Below are positions 38,573-53,259 of a stretch of DNA of 64,000 bases, piece after piece. Numbering within the stretch: position 1 is the first letter of the stretch; the number at the start of each line of letters is the position of its first letter. The DNA comes from Phymatolithon calcareum (taxonomy: Eukaryota > Rhodophyta > Florideophyceae > Hapalidiales): contig OZ345358.1 of the NCBI GenBank assembly GCA_977006965.1, forward strand, positions 1,302,001-1,366,000, given 5' to 3'. The notes under the pieces are model-generated. The model saw only the letters and a program-made list of their open reading frames with translations. It was not told the DNA's origin and did no database searches. The translations under genes and the position numbers were made by a program.

Positions 38573-41500
38573 TGTGGGGTTGTAAATCGCATAAGTTGGC
38601 ACACTGGTTGTGGTCTGATTGTTACCTGGCGGAAGGCTGAGGGCGGCGCGAAGCGCTGACCTTGAGAAAAAACATTAGATTAAAAGATGACTTGGCAGTA
38701 TAATAATTGGATCAATGGAAGAATCTGGAAGCCGCGAAGCGGCTTCCTAGCCCGCCGCAGGCGCCGCCAATGTAATACTTACATAAATTGTAAGCAATGC
38801 AATATAAGCATCTGAAATCTGTAAGTCTCTGTAAGCAGAAGGTCTAGGGTTTGCCTTCAGTGATCCTTAGTGATCTAAGTACGTATCTAAACCTCCGGTA
38901 CTGTAATGACTGTAACGCTATCTGTAAGGGCTTGCTGTAAATGCAAACTGTAATAGCTAATTGAAGGGAGCTAGTCTTAGAGGAAAGTAGAAAGTATGAT
39001 AGTGGCGTTGGACGCCACACCCCTCCCCCCAAGATGAGAATCGTCTCGATTCTTGGTATTCTTTGAGTACGTCTGGTGAATTTTGGAGGTCTTCGGGACT
39101 CTGCCATGTATTTTCGTGGTCAGGATATCCTTTCCACTTAACGAAGTATTGTGGTTTTCCTCGACGCTTACGGTGCGCGACGATCTTCTCAAATTCGTAT
39201 TCTCGATTGCCGTCGACGAATATGATGGCCTGTTCTGGGACAGGTTCTCGAGAGAATACTTCTTGCACAAACGGCTTTAGCAGGCTTACGTGAAACGTAT
39301 CATGGATACCGCGTTGTTTCATTGGGGCGGAAATGTCAAACTTTGGCTGTAGTTTACGGGATCCCGTTCCTTCTTCCAGGGATAGATTCTTTGTTGAAAG
39401 CCATACCTTGTTGTTGACGGAAAAATTGTGCGGAAGACGAATCTTGTTCGCGTATTCAGCCATCTTAGCATTTTGTTTCTGGATGTTTTCATACGCGTAC
39501 TTGGTCGTATCCTGTACTTCTTTAAGGAATGCGGTCGCGGAGGGGTTGTTTGAAGAGAGAGTCTGAATCGGGATCGTCTTTGGATTGATACCGTAGTTCA
39601 GATAGAAGGGACTATAGAGAGTAGTGCTATTAAGCCACTTCAAAGTCTACTAAATGATCGTACTAGTTGTCTTTCCTGAAGTTTGCAAAGGCTCGGATCA
39701 CTTCCTCAACTGTTCTATTGGCTATTTCAGACTGTCCATCTGTCTGAGGGTGGTATGCTGTGGAGGGTGCAATCTTGGTACCTAGGAGTTTGAACAGAGT
39801 TTTCCAGAATTTGCTCATGAAGATGGTGTCTCTGTCGGAAATGTTTTTTTGAGGGAGTCCATGGTTTCGACAGACGTGTTCCTTGAATAGCTTAGCTACC
39901 TGAATAGCATCTACATTCTCGGGGATTGGAATGGAACGAATCATTTCCGATAACTTGTCGGAAACCTTAAGAATTCCAACGTTATTCCGACGCGTTTTCG
40001 GAAGAGGTGTAATGAAATCCATCGTGATGGTCGTCCACTTAGCATCGGGTGGCTCCAGTGGCTATAGAAAACCAAAAGGTCTGCAGTTTCTTGCTTTAGT
40101 TTGTTGACAGATGCGACAACCTTGGACATAATCGTGGATGGTATCGCGCATGGATTTCCAGTAGTAGATCGGTTGGAGTCGATGCCTTGTCTTCGTTTCA
40201 CCTAAATTACCAGTGCTTGGGGTGGTATGATGGCCATGTAGTAGGTTCAAACGAAATTGTCCAATCGGAACACAAAGTCTCCTATCTCGATAGAGAAGGC
40301 CGTCCTTGACTTCGAAGGGTTCTTTTGGGTTCTCAAACATGGCCTTGAACTCGGGGTTTGTGCGTATTCAACTCCCAAATTATTCACTATGTCGGGCCCA
40401 GGTACAGTGGTAGAGATAGAGTTGGCCTGGAATGTCTTCTCTAACAGGGATTTGAGTAAATCGTTAGCATACTCGGAATTCTTCGGGGGGGTCTTTGGGT
40501 GCTCTAGAAAGCGCATCCGCGACTCTGTTCGATTTTCCTTTGCTGTACGCTATGGAGAAATCGAACTCTACTAGGCGTTTTACCCAGCGAACCTGTCTCG
40601 GAGACAGATGCTCTTGGGTTTGGAGATACCTTAGGGGTTGATGATCACTCTGGACTGTAAACTTCCGTCCATGAAGGTAACGTCTCCATGCCCGAAGGGT
40701 ATCAACAATAGCTAATAGTTCGACGTCATGAGCCGCGTAATTCTCTTCTGACGTATTTAGCGTACGTGATGTAAACGCGACAGTACGGCGTCCGCTATGT
40801 CCATATTGTTCTAGAATGGATCCGATGGCTTTCTTTGACGCGTCCGTGGTTACGATGAAGGGATATTCAAGGTGTAAGGTTTGCAATACTGGGACTGAGG
40901 TGACCTTTTCTTCAGGTTTAGAAAAGCATGTTCTGTTTCCTTGGTCCACAAGAATGGAACATCTTTTGTAAGCTCTGTCAGTGGTTTTGATAACTTGGAG
41001 CAGTCTTTTATGAAACGTCGGTAATAATTCACCAATCCTAGGAAGGATTGGACGTCCTTCTTGGAGGTCGGCGTTGGCCAATCGTCTATGGCTTTGGTCT
41101 TATGGGGGTTGATGGCTATGCCAGAGGGTCGCAAAATGAAGTCAAGGTAGTCTACTTCCTGGGCTCCAAAACAGCATTTCGATAGCTTAGCGTAGAGCTT
41201 TTGTTTTCTTAGGAGTTTCAAGACTTTTCGAATATGGTTAAGGTGATCCTTCCATGTATCGCTGTAGATGAGGATGTCATCGAGGTATACAGTGATGAAC
41301 TTGTCAAGGTATTCCGAAAAGACTTCGTTCATGAGTGACATAAAAGTGGCCGGAGCATTGGTTAGTCCAAGCGGTAGGACCTGGAACTCTAAATGTCCAT
41401 ACCTTGTTCGAAAAGCGGTGAGCGGAATGAATTCCTCGTCAAGGCGGATTTAGTGATATCCGCTTCTTAGGTCGATCTTCGTGAAATACTTGGCGGTAGA

Positions 41501-44500
41501 GAGTTGGTCCAGAATGTCGTCTATGCGTGGAAGTGAATAGCTGTTCTTAACGGTAAGACGGTTAAGAGCTCGATAGTCTACGCAAAGACGCATAGTTCCA
41601 TCTTTCTTACTGACGAATAGAACAGGTGCTCTCCAGGGGCTTGTACTTGGGCGGATGAAACCTTGGTCTATGAGTTCTTCGAGTTGCTTCTGTAACTCTT
41701 GGAGCACTGCGGTAGACATTCGGTATAATCCTTTTTTCTGAGGGGCGCTATCTTCCTTTAGGTTTATGGAAAAATCATGAGCGCGCTTTGGGGGGAGTCC
41801 ATTGGGCAGTTTCTTCGGGAACACGTCCATGAATTCGTTGAATATCGTACGAATTTCTTGGTTTTTTATATTCTCGGCAATCTCTTGGTTGTTCTCAGGA
41901 ATTTTTCGGAGCACAACAGCATACAAAGGATAATTTCGTTGTTCATCTTTGGTAATTGCGATCACGGAGACGAGGTTAGGCTTTGTTAGTTCAGTGGCGA
42001 CAATGGTATGATGTTTTCCTTTGTATGAAAAGTTTACTTCATTCGTGTAACAGTTGATAATGGCCCTTCTATTGGAAGTCCACTTTTTTCCGAGTTATAC
42101 GTCGTAATTCAACGGGCAGACGGCAAATCGGAGTTTTTCCGTATAACCACCTATGGTAATGGGGATGTGGTGTACGGTACCTTTCAAGATTTGACTTGTG
42201 CCATTAGCCATGGAGGCGGTTTTATCCGCGGTTTCAATGGATATACCGCATCGGGTGCAGAACTCTTCCGAAATGTAAATGAGCTCTGCGCCGTCATCGA
42301 TGAGGATTCTTGCCTAAATGCCGGAAACTTTGTCTCTGCTGATAAGGAGACTAGGGTTGAATGGTTCGAATGGATCACTCTCAGACGATTGGTTCTCGGA
42401 GGGCGTTTCAGGAGGAGGGTCAGGAGGGGTGGAATGGTCTTCGGAACTGAGGGACGGTCAGTGGGAGATGTGGGAGGCTCGTCAGCTCTCAGTTCCTCTG
42501 GCCTTTTGGGCAGTTTCTTGCCATATGACCTTTCTCGCGGCAACGAAGGCCTCGGCATTCTTTCATACAGATCTCTAGTTCAGCCAGAGTGAGCTTCTGC
42601 AGCTGTATGTTTCCAATCTCCATAGGAACGGGTGCCTGTACTTTATTTCCCTGTCTCCGGTTACCTTGACCAGTAGGGGGCTTTGTCAGTCGGCTGTGAG
42701 CGGACTCAACTCGTTCAGCGTCACGCATGGCGTCAGCGAGCTTGGAATACTCGTTCGTGCATAGTCCTTCCAGATGTAGTACTTAAGCCCGCGGGTGTAG
42801 CGATCGATCTGCTCGTCTACGCTGATGCTCGGAATGTCGAGGATGATTCTCTGCAAGTCGTCATTGAACGTGGCAACATCTTTGAGCTGTTTCCATTTGG
42901 AGAGTTTATCTCTAGCAATCTTCTCTTTGTTTAGGGTTTCGAAGCGAGAGATCAAAGCCTCACGTAGCTGGCTCCAGGTTCCGATGTTTCGACCGTCTTC
43001 GGTTTCCTTGTAAACAATCCACCATTCATGAGTTGCACCATGCAGGTAGCTGACGGCCATAGGTAAGGCCTGGTCGTCAGTCGAGCCGGAGAGGTAGTTG
43101 TTCATGTGAGTTGCCCAACTTAAAACCGAGTCCTTTCCCTTAAAGGGTTCAGGAGACTTGATTTTCGGCGGTTTAACTTGGGTTCCGAGCTGCATCTGGG
43201 CATTCTGTAGGGCGGTCTTGGTTTGATTCAGGTCGGTCTGGAGCGAGGCGATGTTTTGCTGTGCATTATTGAACTGTGCCATAAGGTTGTGGTATGCATT
43301 GGCAAGTTCTTGTAGTGTTGGAGGGTTCTGCTGGTTCTGTGGGTTTTGGGAGTTGGGATCCATGTTACCACACAAGCAATGAAGATTTATTTAGGAAGAG
43401 CGGGAAGCTTCAATGATTCCTAGCACAAAGAGTTTGTGCTTCCGACTATCAACGTGCCTACGATAGTCCTCAGGGCTAGTGAAGGTAAGATCGCAGCACT
43501 TGTCGGGCTTGTAGGTAGTCTTGAGTTTGTGCCGGCGGGTGAGGCGGTGGTCTTCTTCTTGTTTCTTGCACTAGAAAACCTTGCCGCACGGTATGCACTG
43601 GAGGATCTTCTTTGTGTTCCGAAGCTTGGGTCCTTGATGACGACAGTGGGTATTCTGAATCCGGATCGACGTGGAGTCGGCGATGCGGAGGACCGGGCGT
43701 TGAGGAGCCGGTTGATGCCTGCGGATAATCCGAGACGCGGAATCAAACTCGCGGTAACGCTGGGTTGTTTCGGCGAGAAGGCGGTGGACAGGAGCACGAG
43801 GGACCGGGGGTAGGCTCAACGCAGGGAGGACAGCGGAGCTCCGGCGTGGAGGGGACGGAGGTTCAACGGGGATCGGCGAGGAGGGCTTGGGGGTTCTTGG
43901 GGTGGAGGGTTGTTGCTAACCGTCCCACGGTTCCGGGGTACGGGGTTCCCAGTTGCTAGACGGCGGCAGTGGAGTCTTGGGGATGTCGGAAGGTTGGTGT
44001 CGGTGTAGCACGAGGGAGACGGCGTGCGATTCAAAAGGTAAACAGGGGCCACTGGTGAGCACACAAGAAGTGATACTGGTTAGTACTCTGCAACTCGCAA
44101 TCGCGCACACCGCTGGAAGGGTCGTGAAGGACTGGGAGAAGAGAGGCTCAGCAGGAGCGCCAATTTACTCTTTGGTCTGGGTCCGGTGCTACCAAGCTGT
44201 GGGGTTGTAAATCGCATAATTTGGCACACTGGTTGTGGTCGGGTTGTTACCTGGCGGAAGGCTGAGGGCGGCGCGAAGCGCCGACCTTTATAGAAAAAAC
44301 ATTGGATTAAAAGATGACTTGGCAGTATGAGAATTGGATCAATGGAAGAATCTGGAAGCCGCGAAGCGGCTTCCTAGCCCGCCGCAGGCTCCACCAATGT
44401 AATACTTACATACATTGTAAGCAATGCAATATAAGCGTCTGTAAGCTGTAAGGCTCTGTAAGCAGAAGATCTAGGGTTTGCCTTCAGTGATCCTTAGTGA

Positions 44501-44646
44501 TCTAAGTACGTATCTAAACCTACGGTACTGTAATGACTGTAACGCTATCTGTAAGGGCTTGCTGTAAATGCAAACTGTAATAGCTAACTGAAGGGAGCTA
44601 GTCTTAGTGGAAATTAGGGATTCTGATAGTGTCGTTGGACGCCACA
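38573..44646 (-). mobile_element. Copy 2 of the dead chromovirus
   Basis: Same as 2,785-8,858: LTRs at 38,573-39,019 and 44,198-44,646, polypurine tract at 39,020-39,032, primer site at 44,179-44,194, target duplication ATATC on both sides. Domains: chromodomain 39,050-39,199, integrase 39,663-40,340, RNase H 40,464-40,903, reverse transcriptase 40,850-41,965 with the same stop, gag 42,489-43,363. Confidence 0.95.
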
Positions 44647-45302
44647 ATATCGTGCGCCAAGGCATCAAGCTCACGATCAGGTGTAATAAGATCGACGGTT
44701 TCTTATAATGCCTGATCCCAAGATCCCTGGAGTGCATATTCCATGGAGCCAGGATCAGATGGGGTTTCCGCAACTTCACGATTGTCTTGGATAGGGACAC
44801 TCGCAGAGGAATTACCGATATTCTCTAGAGTTTTGTTCAGTGTCGCACTGTAAGCTGCATATGAACTCGAAGGCGCCGGTGCGTTTTCTTCCCAAGGGCG
44901 ACGCAATTCGACTCTGTGGGTTCTTTAACCGCCTACGGTAGCATTTTCGAACTTAACGATGATAATCTTGACGGTCTAACCTTGGTTTCAGGCCTCTCTT
45001 ATTGCACCAGGATCCACTTCACGGGCAAGGATGTGATTTAACGACCGTTAATTTTTTCTACTTTTCCCTGGAACTGGACCACTCGGCTAGACTCACAACT
45101 GCAGTTGCTTTGGAGTGAACTGGAGCACCCACTTGTCCGCACGGATCTTTTCCTGTGTCATCACAGCACACAATTCGGCTGGTCTATGATTTAATTTTTC
45201 TCGTTGCGGTCGCAAAACACCTTTTATAGCAGAAGATGGGATCCCCGAGAGCAGTAGAAAGGGCAGGATTTCCGTACGTGGCGCCAAAAGGGTGTTCCGC
45301 AT
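44647..45302 (-). pseudogene. Copy 2 of the piggyBac-like relic (N-terminal part)
   Basis: Same as 8,859-9,514. Confidence 0.65.
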
Positions 45303-47288
45303 ATTTTTCGTGTCCTTTAAAAGCTTTGAAATGTTTCCTCAATTGAGCACGTCCGTACAATAGACACTAGTTTTCCTATATTACGGAAACCACTCAATGA
45401 AGCAGCTACGGTAACCTAGAGATGACCACTGATTACTTCCATAAGTATACGGCAACAAAAGTGGGTCAAAGAAACTGTTTGGTTATGTAAATGAGTGCAA
45501 GACAGTTTGAATCTGTACGCAAGACTTCTCGTTCGTGATTTTCTGTCCATCATGTTGTACAGCAGTCTCGGAGAGCAATTAAAGTAGCACTGAACGTGAC
45601 TTTCTCTGGCTTTCATGAGCATCAATATGTCATTCAAGAACTAGCATTAACAGCTTCTCTATTAGCGCGTTGTCACATGAGCTCTCTGGCGCTCAGTTCT
45701 GCTACATTTGAAATCTGGGGATTGTGTCAAGTTCTACTTCATACATCTTAAAAGATGCTTTCTCGGGTAGGTGGAAAACTACTTCCATAGCATAATTCCT
45801 TTCTTGAACTTCTATTTATCAGCTGTGGTATCCTTAAAGGCCTACCTTCCCATCTTTGAAGCGCTCTCACTGGACGAAACAATGCTCATAAACTCGATGA
45901 AATTTTTAATTACGTCGTTTGCACCGACAGGACTGCATCCAGCTTTCAAGAAAATGAGTAAAAAAATGAAACATTTTCAAGTATGAGGTCAGCAAAAGAT
46001 TAACGAAAACCACAGATCTCAGTGTAATTATCCCCAAAAGCAATGGTCTGTGAACGGAAAGTCCAACACACGCAGTGTGGAAAATAGTGCAGTCAATTAT
46101 GCCCATTTTCTTTGTCCAAGTGTGGCGTCCTGATGAGCATCATGCTGCATCATGGTCCGGAAAACTTTGCTTTCAAAACCAATAGTTTGTGCACTCCTTC
46201 AATCGTGTCTACTTTCACTGTAACTTTCCAAAGCTCGCTTAATATTCCAGCATTACAGAAAAATGCTTATAGTGTTTCGTTCGAACAGTTTCAACTTCTC
46301 GTCGAGGCGCAACCTGAATTTTACTATATTTTTCGACTAATACTTTGCTGATTTTAAAAAAGTTTTGGTCTCGCGGTGCGAACTTTTTGCCACTCAGACG
46401 TTTGATTCTACCAAATTTGCAGTATTCCTGTCGTAGTCTGCAACCATTCGAAACGTTTGACGTACGCAATAAGAAATGAAAAGAGTCCTTTTCGAGATAA
46501 TTTTCCATCTTTGTAGACGATTCTTTTTCAAGATCAGAAGTACGAAAAGTGCTCTGCACTCCTTATTTCATCATTTTTCTTTCACTTTTTTGATTTTGCA
46601 TAACCTACGTTCTTGGCTCTCTACAGTAGTATTCAAAATGCGAAGAACGGATCAGGAAGTGGTCTTAAACTGTGCGTTTAAGGAGCTTCCCCGATTTTAG
46701 AAGGAACCCTCTGCAGAGAATTTCTAGAAAAAGATTCCACGACGCGAGGCCTTTTTCTGCTTAGCCAATTATGTACTCCCACAAGAGAAAGTGTCCAATG
46801 AGCTTCTCGGATTACCAAGCTCATAAAAAGTAAAAGTGAAAGTCTAAGATGGGCGTGTATGTCCTTAACGAATCACTTCGTCCTTAGTGATAATTCGCCC
46901 TGAGTTCAATGTCGAAATTTCATCGCTGTTGACCTCAAAGTCTACAGATTCTTCATTTTCCTTCCAGTTCGATATCCTCAGCTGCTTTTGTCCTCAAAGT
47001 CGATGACTTCTCGTCGTGGATCTGAGATACCCAGAATCGCGTGAGAGCATGATAACGCTGGCCTACTACTTCTATTGGCTTATTACATAATTAAATGGAT
47101 TTATTTAGTAGATACCATGTGGCTTATTACGCATACCCCGATTTTCCTCACTGTTTACACCATTTGGTCTCCCTGAAGCTTTTCTCTTTCGACCACTTTT
47201 CTTCAGCTCTCCTCCAACGAATTGTTTACTAGGTAAGAAACAAATATCATTTCCGAACACTAATCCCTTTGAGGAACATTCCCCACCA

Positions 47289-47561
47289 TTGCGTAGTACG
47301 ACAGGGCCAGTCCAATATCTTAAACGGCCATCATTAAACGTGAATCGTCTGAAGTACGATCAGAACTCACACCAATTCGATTGCGGCAGGTTCCCTCAAG
47401 TGGGCACGGCGCTAATATCGGATGCATTCGGAGAGACAGCCGAGCGTCACCTGGAGACTGTACGCAAGAACTTCGCAAAAGTAAGAACTGAACTCCGGAG
47501 AAATGTTAATAAGGGAAAAAGTGTTAGATTCCCTACTAAACTACAGCGTCATCATAATTGA
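47289..47561 (+). pseudogene. Copy 2 of gene fragment A
   Basis: Same as 11,501-11,773. Confidence 0.35.
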
Positions 47562-47709
47562 TAATATGGAAAACGACGAGTCACTGTAAATTATTAGGGA
47601 CGAGACGGTCTACTAGAATGAACATGTTCCGAAAGGCTGCCCCCGAAAAGTCTTAGAAGTGCTACTGAGGGTATTTAAGTAAACAAGTAAACTGTTCCAA
47701 AAAAAGGGA

Positions 47710-48860
47710 GGAAACTCGCTAAATGGCCACCAAAAGTGGTCAAAGTACGCTAAACATCCACCCTTAGCCAATACTACTACCCACCCATTGCAAAATCTAC
47801 TATCATACTCACCCTAGGCGAAAACTACTACTCATCCGTTTCTCACAGCACTCTATGCAACAGTGAAATTTACATGCAATAAAGCTGGAGAGGAAGCTCT
47901 TCCAGCTGAGTGAACTCTCTCCCTGGGCGATGCAGAAGGCCAGAGTTGTCGCCTGTCTGTTGGAATCAAAAGTCGATAGGGTGAAAAGCTGTCCCTGCGT
48001 CACGGAGGTCAGGTGGGCCGAGTCAATACTGACGAAACTGTTGTAGGCCGCCCAGGTGTCCATCGCGCCCTTTGGGCAACAGAAATGCTGTGAAGCTGCT
48101 GCCGTATCGTCCCAGAAAGAGGATTTGTGGTGAGCTCGTACACGCCGCTTGGATCGCGCTCTCGAACTGCTGCCAGGTACGAGCGAAATACTCTGATATG
48201 CGCCAGGTGGTGAACATTCGTGCCCAGCTTGGAAGCCACTATGGTGTGCGCCTATGTGCGCTTTAACACGACACCGCTCTGTTTGAGGACCATTTCCGTC
48301 AGCTGTGCGGCATATTCACTGACTCGGCCTCTTCTGACAGCAAATTCAGTCAGCACGGGCGCCCGCCGCGCGAGTAGCTCCATTATGAATTGGCGCTCCC
48401 TTGAGGGGCCTCCAACACAGCTATGTCCGATTGACTTCGTGATCCTGACACTGCCGACGCTCGGCAGCGCGCTGACGTTCACGCGGAAGGTGCAAGCTGT
48501 GCGCTGGCTACAGATGAGTGTCAGACGCTGCATATTGCGCCTCTCCACGCGGTGTGCCCCGATTGACGGGGAGATCATGACGTTAAGAACATCTTCGAAG
48601 CTTGATCCAACGTAGTCGCCCACCTGTAGCACGAGGTCCTTCTTGTTCATGGTTTCAGAGGGAGCGTTGTGCGTTGGATTTGTCAGACGAATTCGAGGAT
48701 GTGCACAAAAGTTGGATCAAGAGGAAGTAGCAGCTACCTCCCTTTTCCCTCTAAAAAACGCAACTGTCAGCGCTCCACGTAACGGATGAGTAGTAGTTTT
48801 GGCTTGGGTGGATGTTTAACGTATTTTGACCACTTCTAGTGGCCATTTAGCGAATTTCCG
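47710..48860 (-). mobile_element. Copy 2 of the deleted MULE
   Basis: Same as 11,922-13,072; transposase part at 47,809-48,650. Confidence 0.85.
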
Positions 48861-50611
48861 CAAAAGAACTCTAATAATTCGATTGCGTCGACTTTTGTAC
48901 GCAGAGGGTGTCATATGATACAAATTCGAGAAATTTGTTCGGCTTGTCGAGAATTTGATGAGACAATTACTGACGATTACGTGTTCCTCTCGCCAGAATC
49001 TGCTATGTTCGCTTGGCACTTGCAAAGTTGCCCCAAGTGTCTGCAGATGCGTTGGTAACTTTTAATTAAAATCTACACTTCTTCTTCTGAGTAGAGTAGG
49101 TTTGAGATATCTGTGATTTCTCGTCGCCCAGGACGAGAGAAAGTCTTGGAACGGTCACGGATGCCCGGAAGAAGGATTATTTTGAGCGTCTCCTCCCGTT
49201 ATTGAGAGGCCGGCGTGGCGACAGTTGCAATAAGTTTGAAGGTAGAAATTCATGATCTTGGCGTAATTACAAACCTTTTATTGTGTGTCTCGATTGGGCT
49301 AACACAGAAAATTCGTCGCTGCGCATGCACTGATTTATTTTAATGTCTCGATGCTAGTATAATGCGATTAGAAAGGTGCCGACTTTCTCAATAAATCCTC
49401 TTAATTACGATTTATTTTAATGTTTGATTTAATCAGATACTGTTTACATTTTGAAGACTCATAGACATGGCAGTATCGTGACCAAGTCTGGGACGACCAG
49501 AAGAGTGCTTGTATACGCCAACAAAGCAGGTGACTATGAGAGGTGAAGACCGGCTTTCCAGTCCGCGTTGCATCACAGCATCCAGCCAACGGGAAGGTAC
49601 GACAAATCTTGATACGTGGACAGTCATATATTACTTCGCAATTTAGCTCTTCAGTATCTACCTAGTGCTTTCTAGGCGAAACGTGCTGAAGTAGTGATCA
49701 TCAAACTTTCGTTTCCATCCGTCGAAATACTTTTTCTCGAAAGGACTGGCGCCTTTTCGGACCCTAGCTTTCCGATTACCTTGTGGGCCAACGCGATGTA
49801 GCGACTTATGGGAGCTTCACCTGAGGTGCTTCAAGTTGACGATACGTATATATGTTGTCCACCCGTCCATCCTGCATTTTTCTTTTGCAGCAGTGGTCAA
49901 GCAGACGCTGATTTTCAACTAGGGCAATCCGATACTCTTCTAAAGAGCGCTTGTTGGAGAGCATTGCAAAAAGTGACTAGATGATGTTCGGCAAATCTAG
50001 TGAGGGCCAGGTCTTCGCAGCTTGCTGTCTCTGGGAGCCTCCCAGAGATGGCGAGCTGCGACGCCCTGGCAGTGGGAACTACACCGTAGAACGATTAAAA
50101 AGCAATATCTCTAAAATTTCGGATTAACGTTGCTGGCCAAGAGCAAATCTTGTACAAAGTGCATTGGGGAGTGTAAGCGCACATTGCCGAACGCTAGACT
50201 CAACGTACCCGAAGCCCGTGCTCCGAACTCATCAATTCTCTCCGCTCTTTTTTCGAACCCGTACCGCACACGTCCGAGTTGCCATGGATGTGATACACGG
50301 CCGTCTTTTGGTGTACGCTATAATCGGCTTCGGTTTGAAGAACGAGCTGAAACGTAACGTCACCCTCGAAACAAATTGTCCACATTGAGCCTGCTGCATA
50401 ACTACTGTCTCAATGGCAGGCTCAAATCAGACATCTTTCTTTCTTTCTTTCTTTATTGCAGATGACGTCAATTTTTAAGTTAACGCCTAAACTTGCTCTC
50501 GAGCAAGTTCTCTTCGTTCAAATATTGGATTATCGCTACGGGTTTCTCTCTGCACAGATCTTCTACCGTTTTGCTCCGAACTCTGCCGATGAATTTCCGT
50601 CGACTAACAGC

Positions 50612-51570
50612 CAGGGGTAGTGCCAATTCCATTGCTCGACATTGCTGTTTGTCGCGCAATTAAACAATTCAATTGCTCACTACGGTTAGTCAGCAATTCG
50701 AATTGCAATTTGAATACTTCCCGCAATAGTCAAGTTAATTGTTTATTCATGCCTCTTCTCCTAGGTGTACGAAACTTTCGTTTTCTGCGATAGCCTGTTC
50801 AACACGCTGGTTGACAACGCATAGCTTCCTTCACAGTTTGATCATCCCAATAAGAGCGGTTGATTGACGTGAATGGATATCTCGAGGCTGTTCGCGAAGG
50901 AGTTGCATTAGCTGCTGTACAACTTGTTTCGGCTTCGGTTTCGGAATAGGTAGTACCATGATTGGAAGAGCGAAATTTGTTTAGGTGTTGTCGACTGGGT
51001 CTGGTAGTGTGCTTTGGATAAATGTACGACTTCACTTTTTATATTGACTCTTCTATCTGTCTTTTCAGAAACGGCACTCTAGACACCCATACCGTTATAC
51101 TTGAACGGATGAATGAATTCAACCATCCATGTGATCGTTCTGTTGTAGTGGTCTACGCAGACCATTACAATAGAACGAGCACATGGATGGTTGAATTCAG
51201 GAACGTTGTAACTGTATACAGTACGAAGAATTTTACGTACCTAACACTAGGGGAGCACGGCAACATTTTGGCCCGATAGTTATTTAGTTGATTTGGGCCA
51301 AAATGGTGCAGTGCTCCCCCGGTGAACGCTTATACTGGTCCGAGTTATATAATAAAATTAGATGCTACCGACAACCAATTATCACGTACTACGCATGATA
51401 CATTTGAAGTGATCGTTATTTCCTTCAACTTTGCTCTTGCTGAACTATACACTTTCGTACAACCTACCGACCAGCAATTCGAATTGCAATTCTTCATCAG
51501 AACCCAATTTGGGTCGAATTGCTATGAATTGCAATTAATTGCAATAGCAATGGATTGCGCACGACCCCTG
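50612..51570 (-). mobile_element. Copy 2 of hAT-type element 1
   Basis: Same as 14,824-15,782, with CTAACAGC on both sides. Hairpins at 51,115-51,198 and 51,250-51,319. Confidence 0.93.
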
Positions 51571-52236
51571 CTAACAGCCCGACCCGAACAATGTAGGATC
51601 ATATGTTCTACTCAAATCACAAGACTTTGAATTCTCTTTTGGGTATTATAGTACTGAGCTACCACATTCGAATCTGCAATCAACCCTACAACATTTGTTT
51701 CAATAGTTCACCCCGAAGAATCCAAAAGAAAAGATCTTCGGGTCTCAAAACCTATTTAGATAGGACACGCTTGCCCTCCTTGACAATAAACTCAGATTTC
51801 CATCAAAGTCCCAGGTCCGCGTAAGGAAGGCGTGCACAAGTCTATAAGAGTCAGTATTTGCATACTGATAGTATGCAAATCTGCATAGCTAGAATGGGCT
51901 ATTAGGCTATGTACAAAGTACATCGTTTCGAACAGCAATAAGACATAAATGTGTCCAGTTCCAATTGACAGTGAAAAATATGATCAATTCAGTGCTTTTC
52001 TGTCCTTCGCACTCGGGCATGATGGTGGTTTCCAGCTCACACACTTGCATTCGAACAACCATAACCATAGTTCTACAGAACAACGTAAGCGCAACTCACA
52101 ACTTAAGGTCTTCTGAAAATCCAAAGTCGCCATCCCGGTGCTACCTCTGCAAACAGGTGGCTTGACGAGTTGAAATGTCGTATGTTGTTCAACACTGTGA
52201 CCACTGCACTGGTCAGCATACGGAAAGCACTGTGGT

Positions 52237-53259
52237 TTAAGCGTGTCCTTCAGAAAACTCTTGCACAAGTCTGCGCATGGCAGTGCTCGACTTTCTATAG
52301 CTCACAATAATTACTTCACACTCAATGTCCTGGAAGAGCGTAAGTGCTCTACGCAACGCACCGATGATCCAATCGTCAGGGTTTCCAAACGCGCCACCTC
52401 CAATCATGGTCAAATACACCTTTCGGCATTTATTTTTATCCATGAGCAAAATCGCTGCGCTCAGAGCTGCCTCATAGCTCGCTTCCAGTATCAGTCGAGC
52501 AAATGGCTCCCAATCAGCCTTCCGATGCGCGCAATATGCAATGGGCAAAGCTGAACATAGCAACTGGTTAACCGCGTGAAGCGTCCTTGAAATCGTAACC
52601 TCAGTGCTAGCATGAACCCCGATGCGCAGCAACCCTCGCAATCTTTGCAGCTCCACAGCGTCTGCAGCGGCGATCCGCTGCGCGATCTCTTGTAGCCCCC
52701 GTCGCGACGGGAGGACGTAACCGTTGCGCATTTCCCACAGCCGTCCGTCCTCATTTCCAAGCGCCGCCGCAAGGTCGCGCAGACAATCGACCTGTCCATA
52801 TTTTGTCTGACCTATCTCGCCGTTGACGGGAACGAAGTACTGCCGGTAGATGGTTGCCGCGCCACACGCTATTGCGCACGCTGGGCCTTGTGTCATGTCC
52901 ACTCCGTATCGTGATATTCTCGCTTCCGGACACACATCCGGTCCGACCATTTCGAGCAGGTTAAATTGCGATGCGACTTGGAATATAGCACCAGCATTTG
53001 ACGGATCTGCGTGCAAAACCTGGACGTCGCCGATCACCTCTTTCAACTGTAACCGTCCACCCTGCGGCGAAATCGCAGACCGGAGGTGCGCACACTCCGC
53101 GCGCAAATCTGAAAGTTGAGGTATTGTGAGAGTCCCGTGCGTCATGCGACGATTGGATTGGAGTGAGGTGATGGTTTCACTGTCGAGGTGAAGCAGAGAG
53201 CGTACATGTTGGACATTCGATCCTTCTTCAAAACCGACGAGCTCCTGAAACCAATTCAT
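52237..53259 (-). CDS. Copy 2 of the macro-domain-like protein gene
   Basis: Same 340-residue frame as 16,449-17,471, with no difference seen. Confidence 0.75.
   Translation of the reverse strand: MNWFQELVGFEEGSNVQHVRSLLHLDSETITSLQSNRRMTHGTLTIPQLSDLRAECAHLRSAISPQGGRLQLKEVIGDVQVLHADPSNAGAIFQVASQFNLLEMVGPDVCPEARISRYGVDMTQGPACAIACGAATIYRQYFVPVNGEIGQTKYGQVDCLRDLAAALGNEDGRLWEMRNGYVLPSRRGLQEIAQRIAAADAVELQRLRGLLRIGVHASTEVTISRTLHAVNQLLCSALPIAYCAHRKADWEPFARLILEASYEAALSAAILLMDKNKCRKVYLTMIGGGAFGNPDDWIIGALRRALTLFQDIECEVIIVSYRKSSTAMRRLVQEFSEGHA

Noticed and set aside
38573-44646. Independent second chromovirus insertion
   Set aside because: It shares every stop, shift, LTR difference and flank with the first, so it is the repeat unit seen again, not a second transposition.
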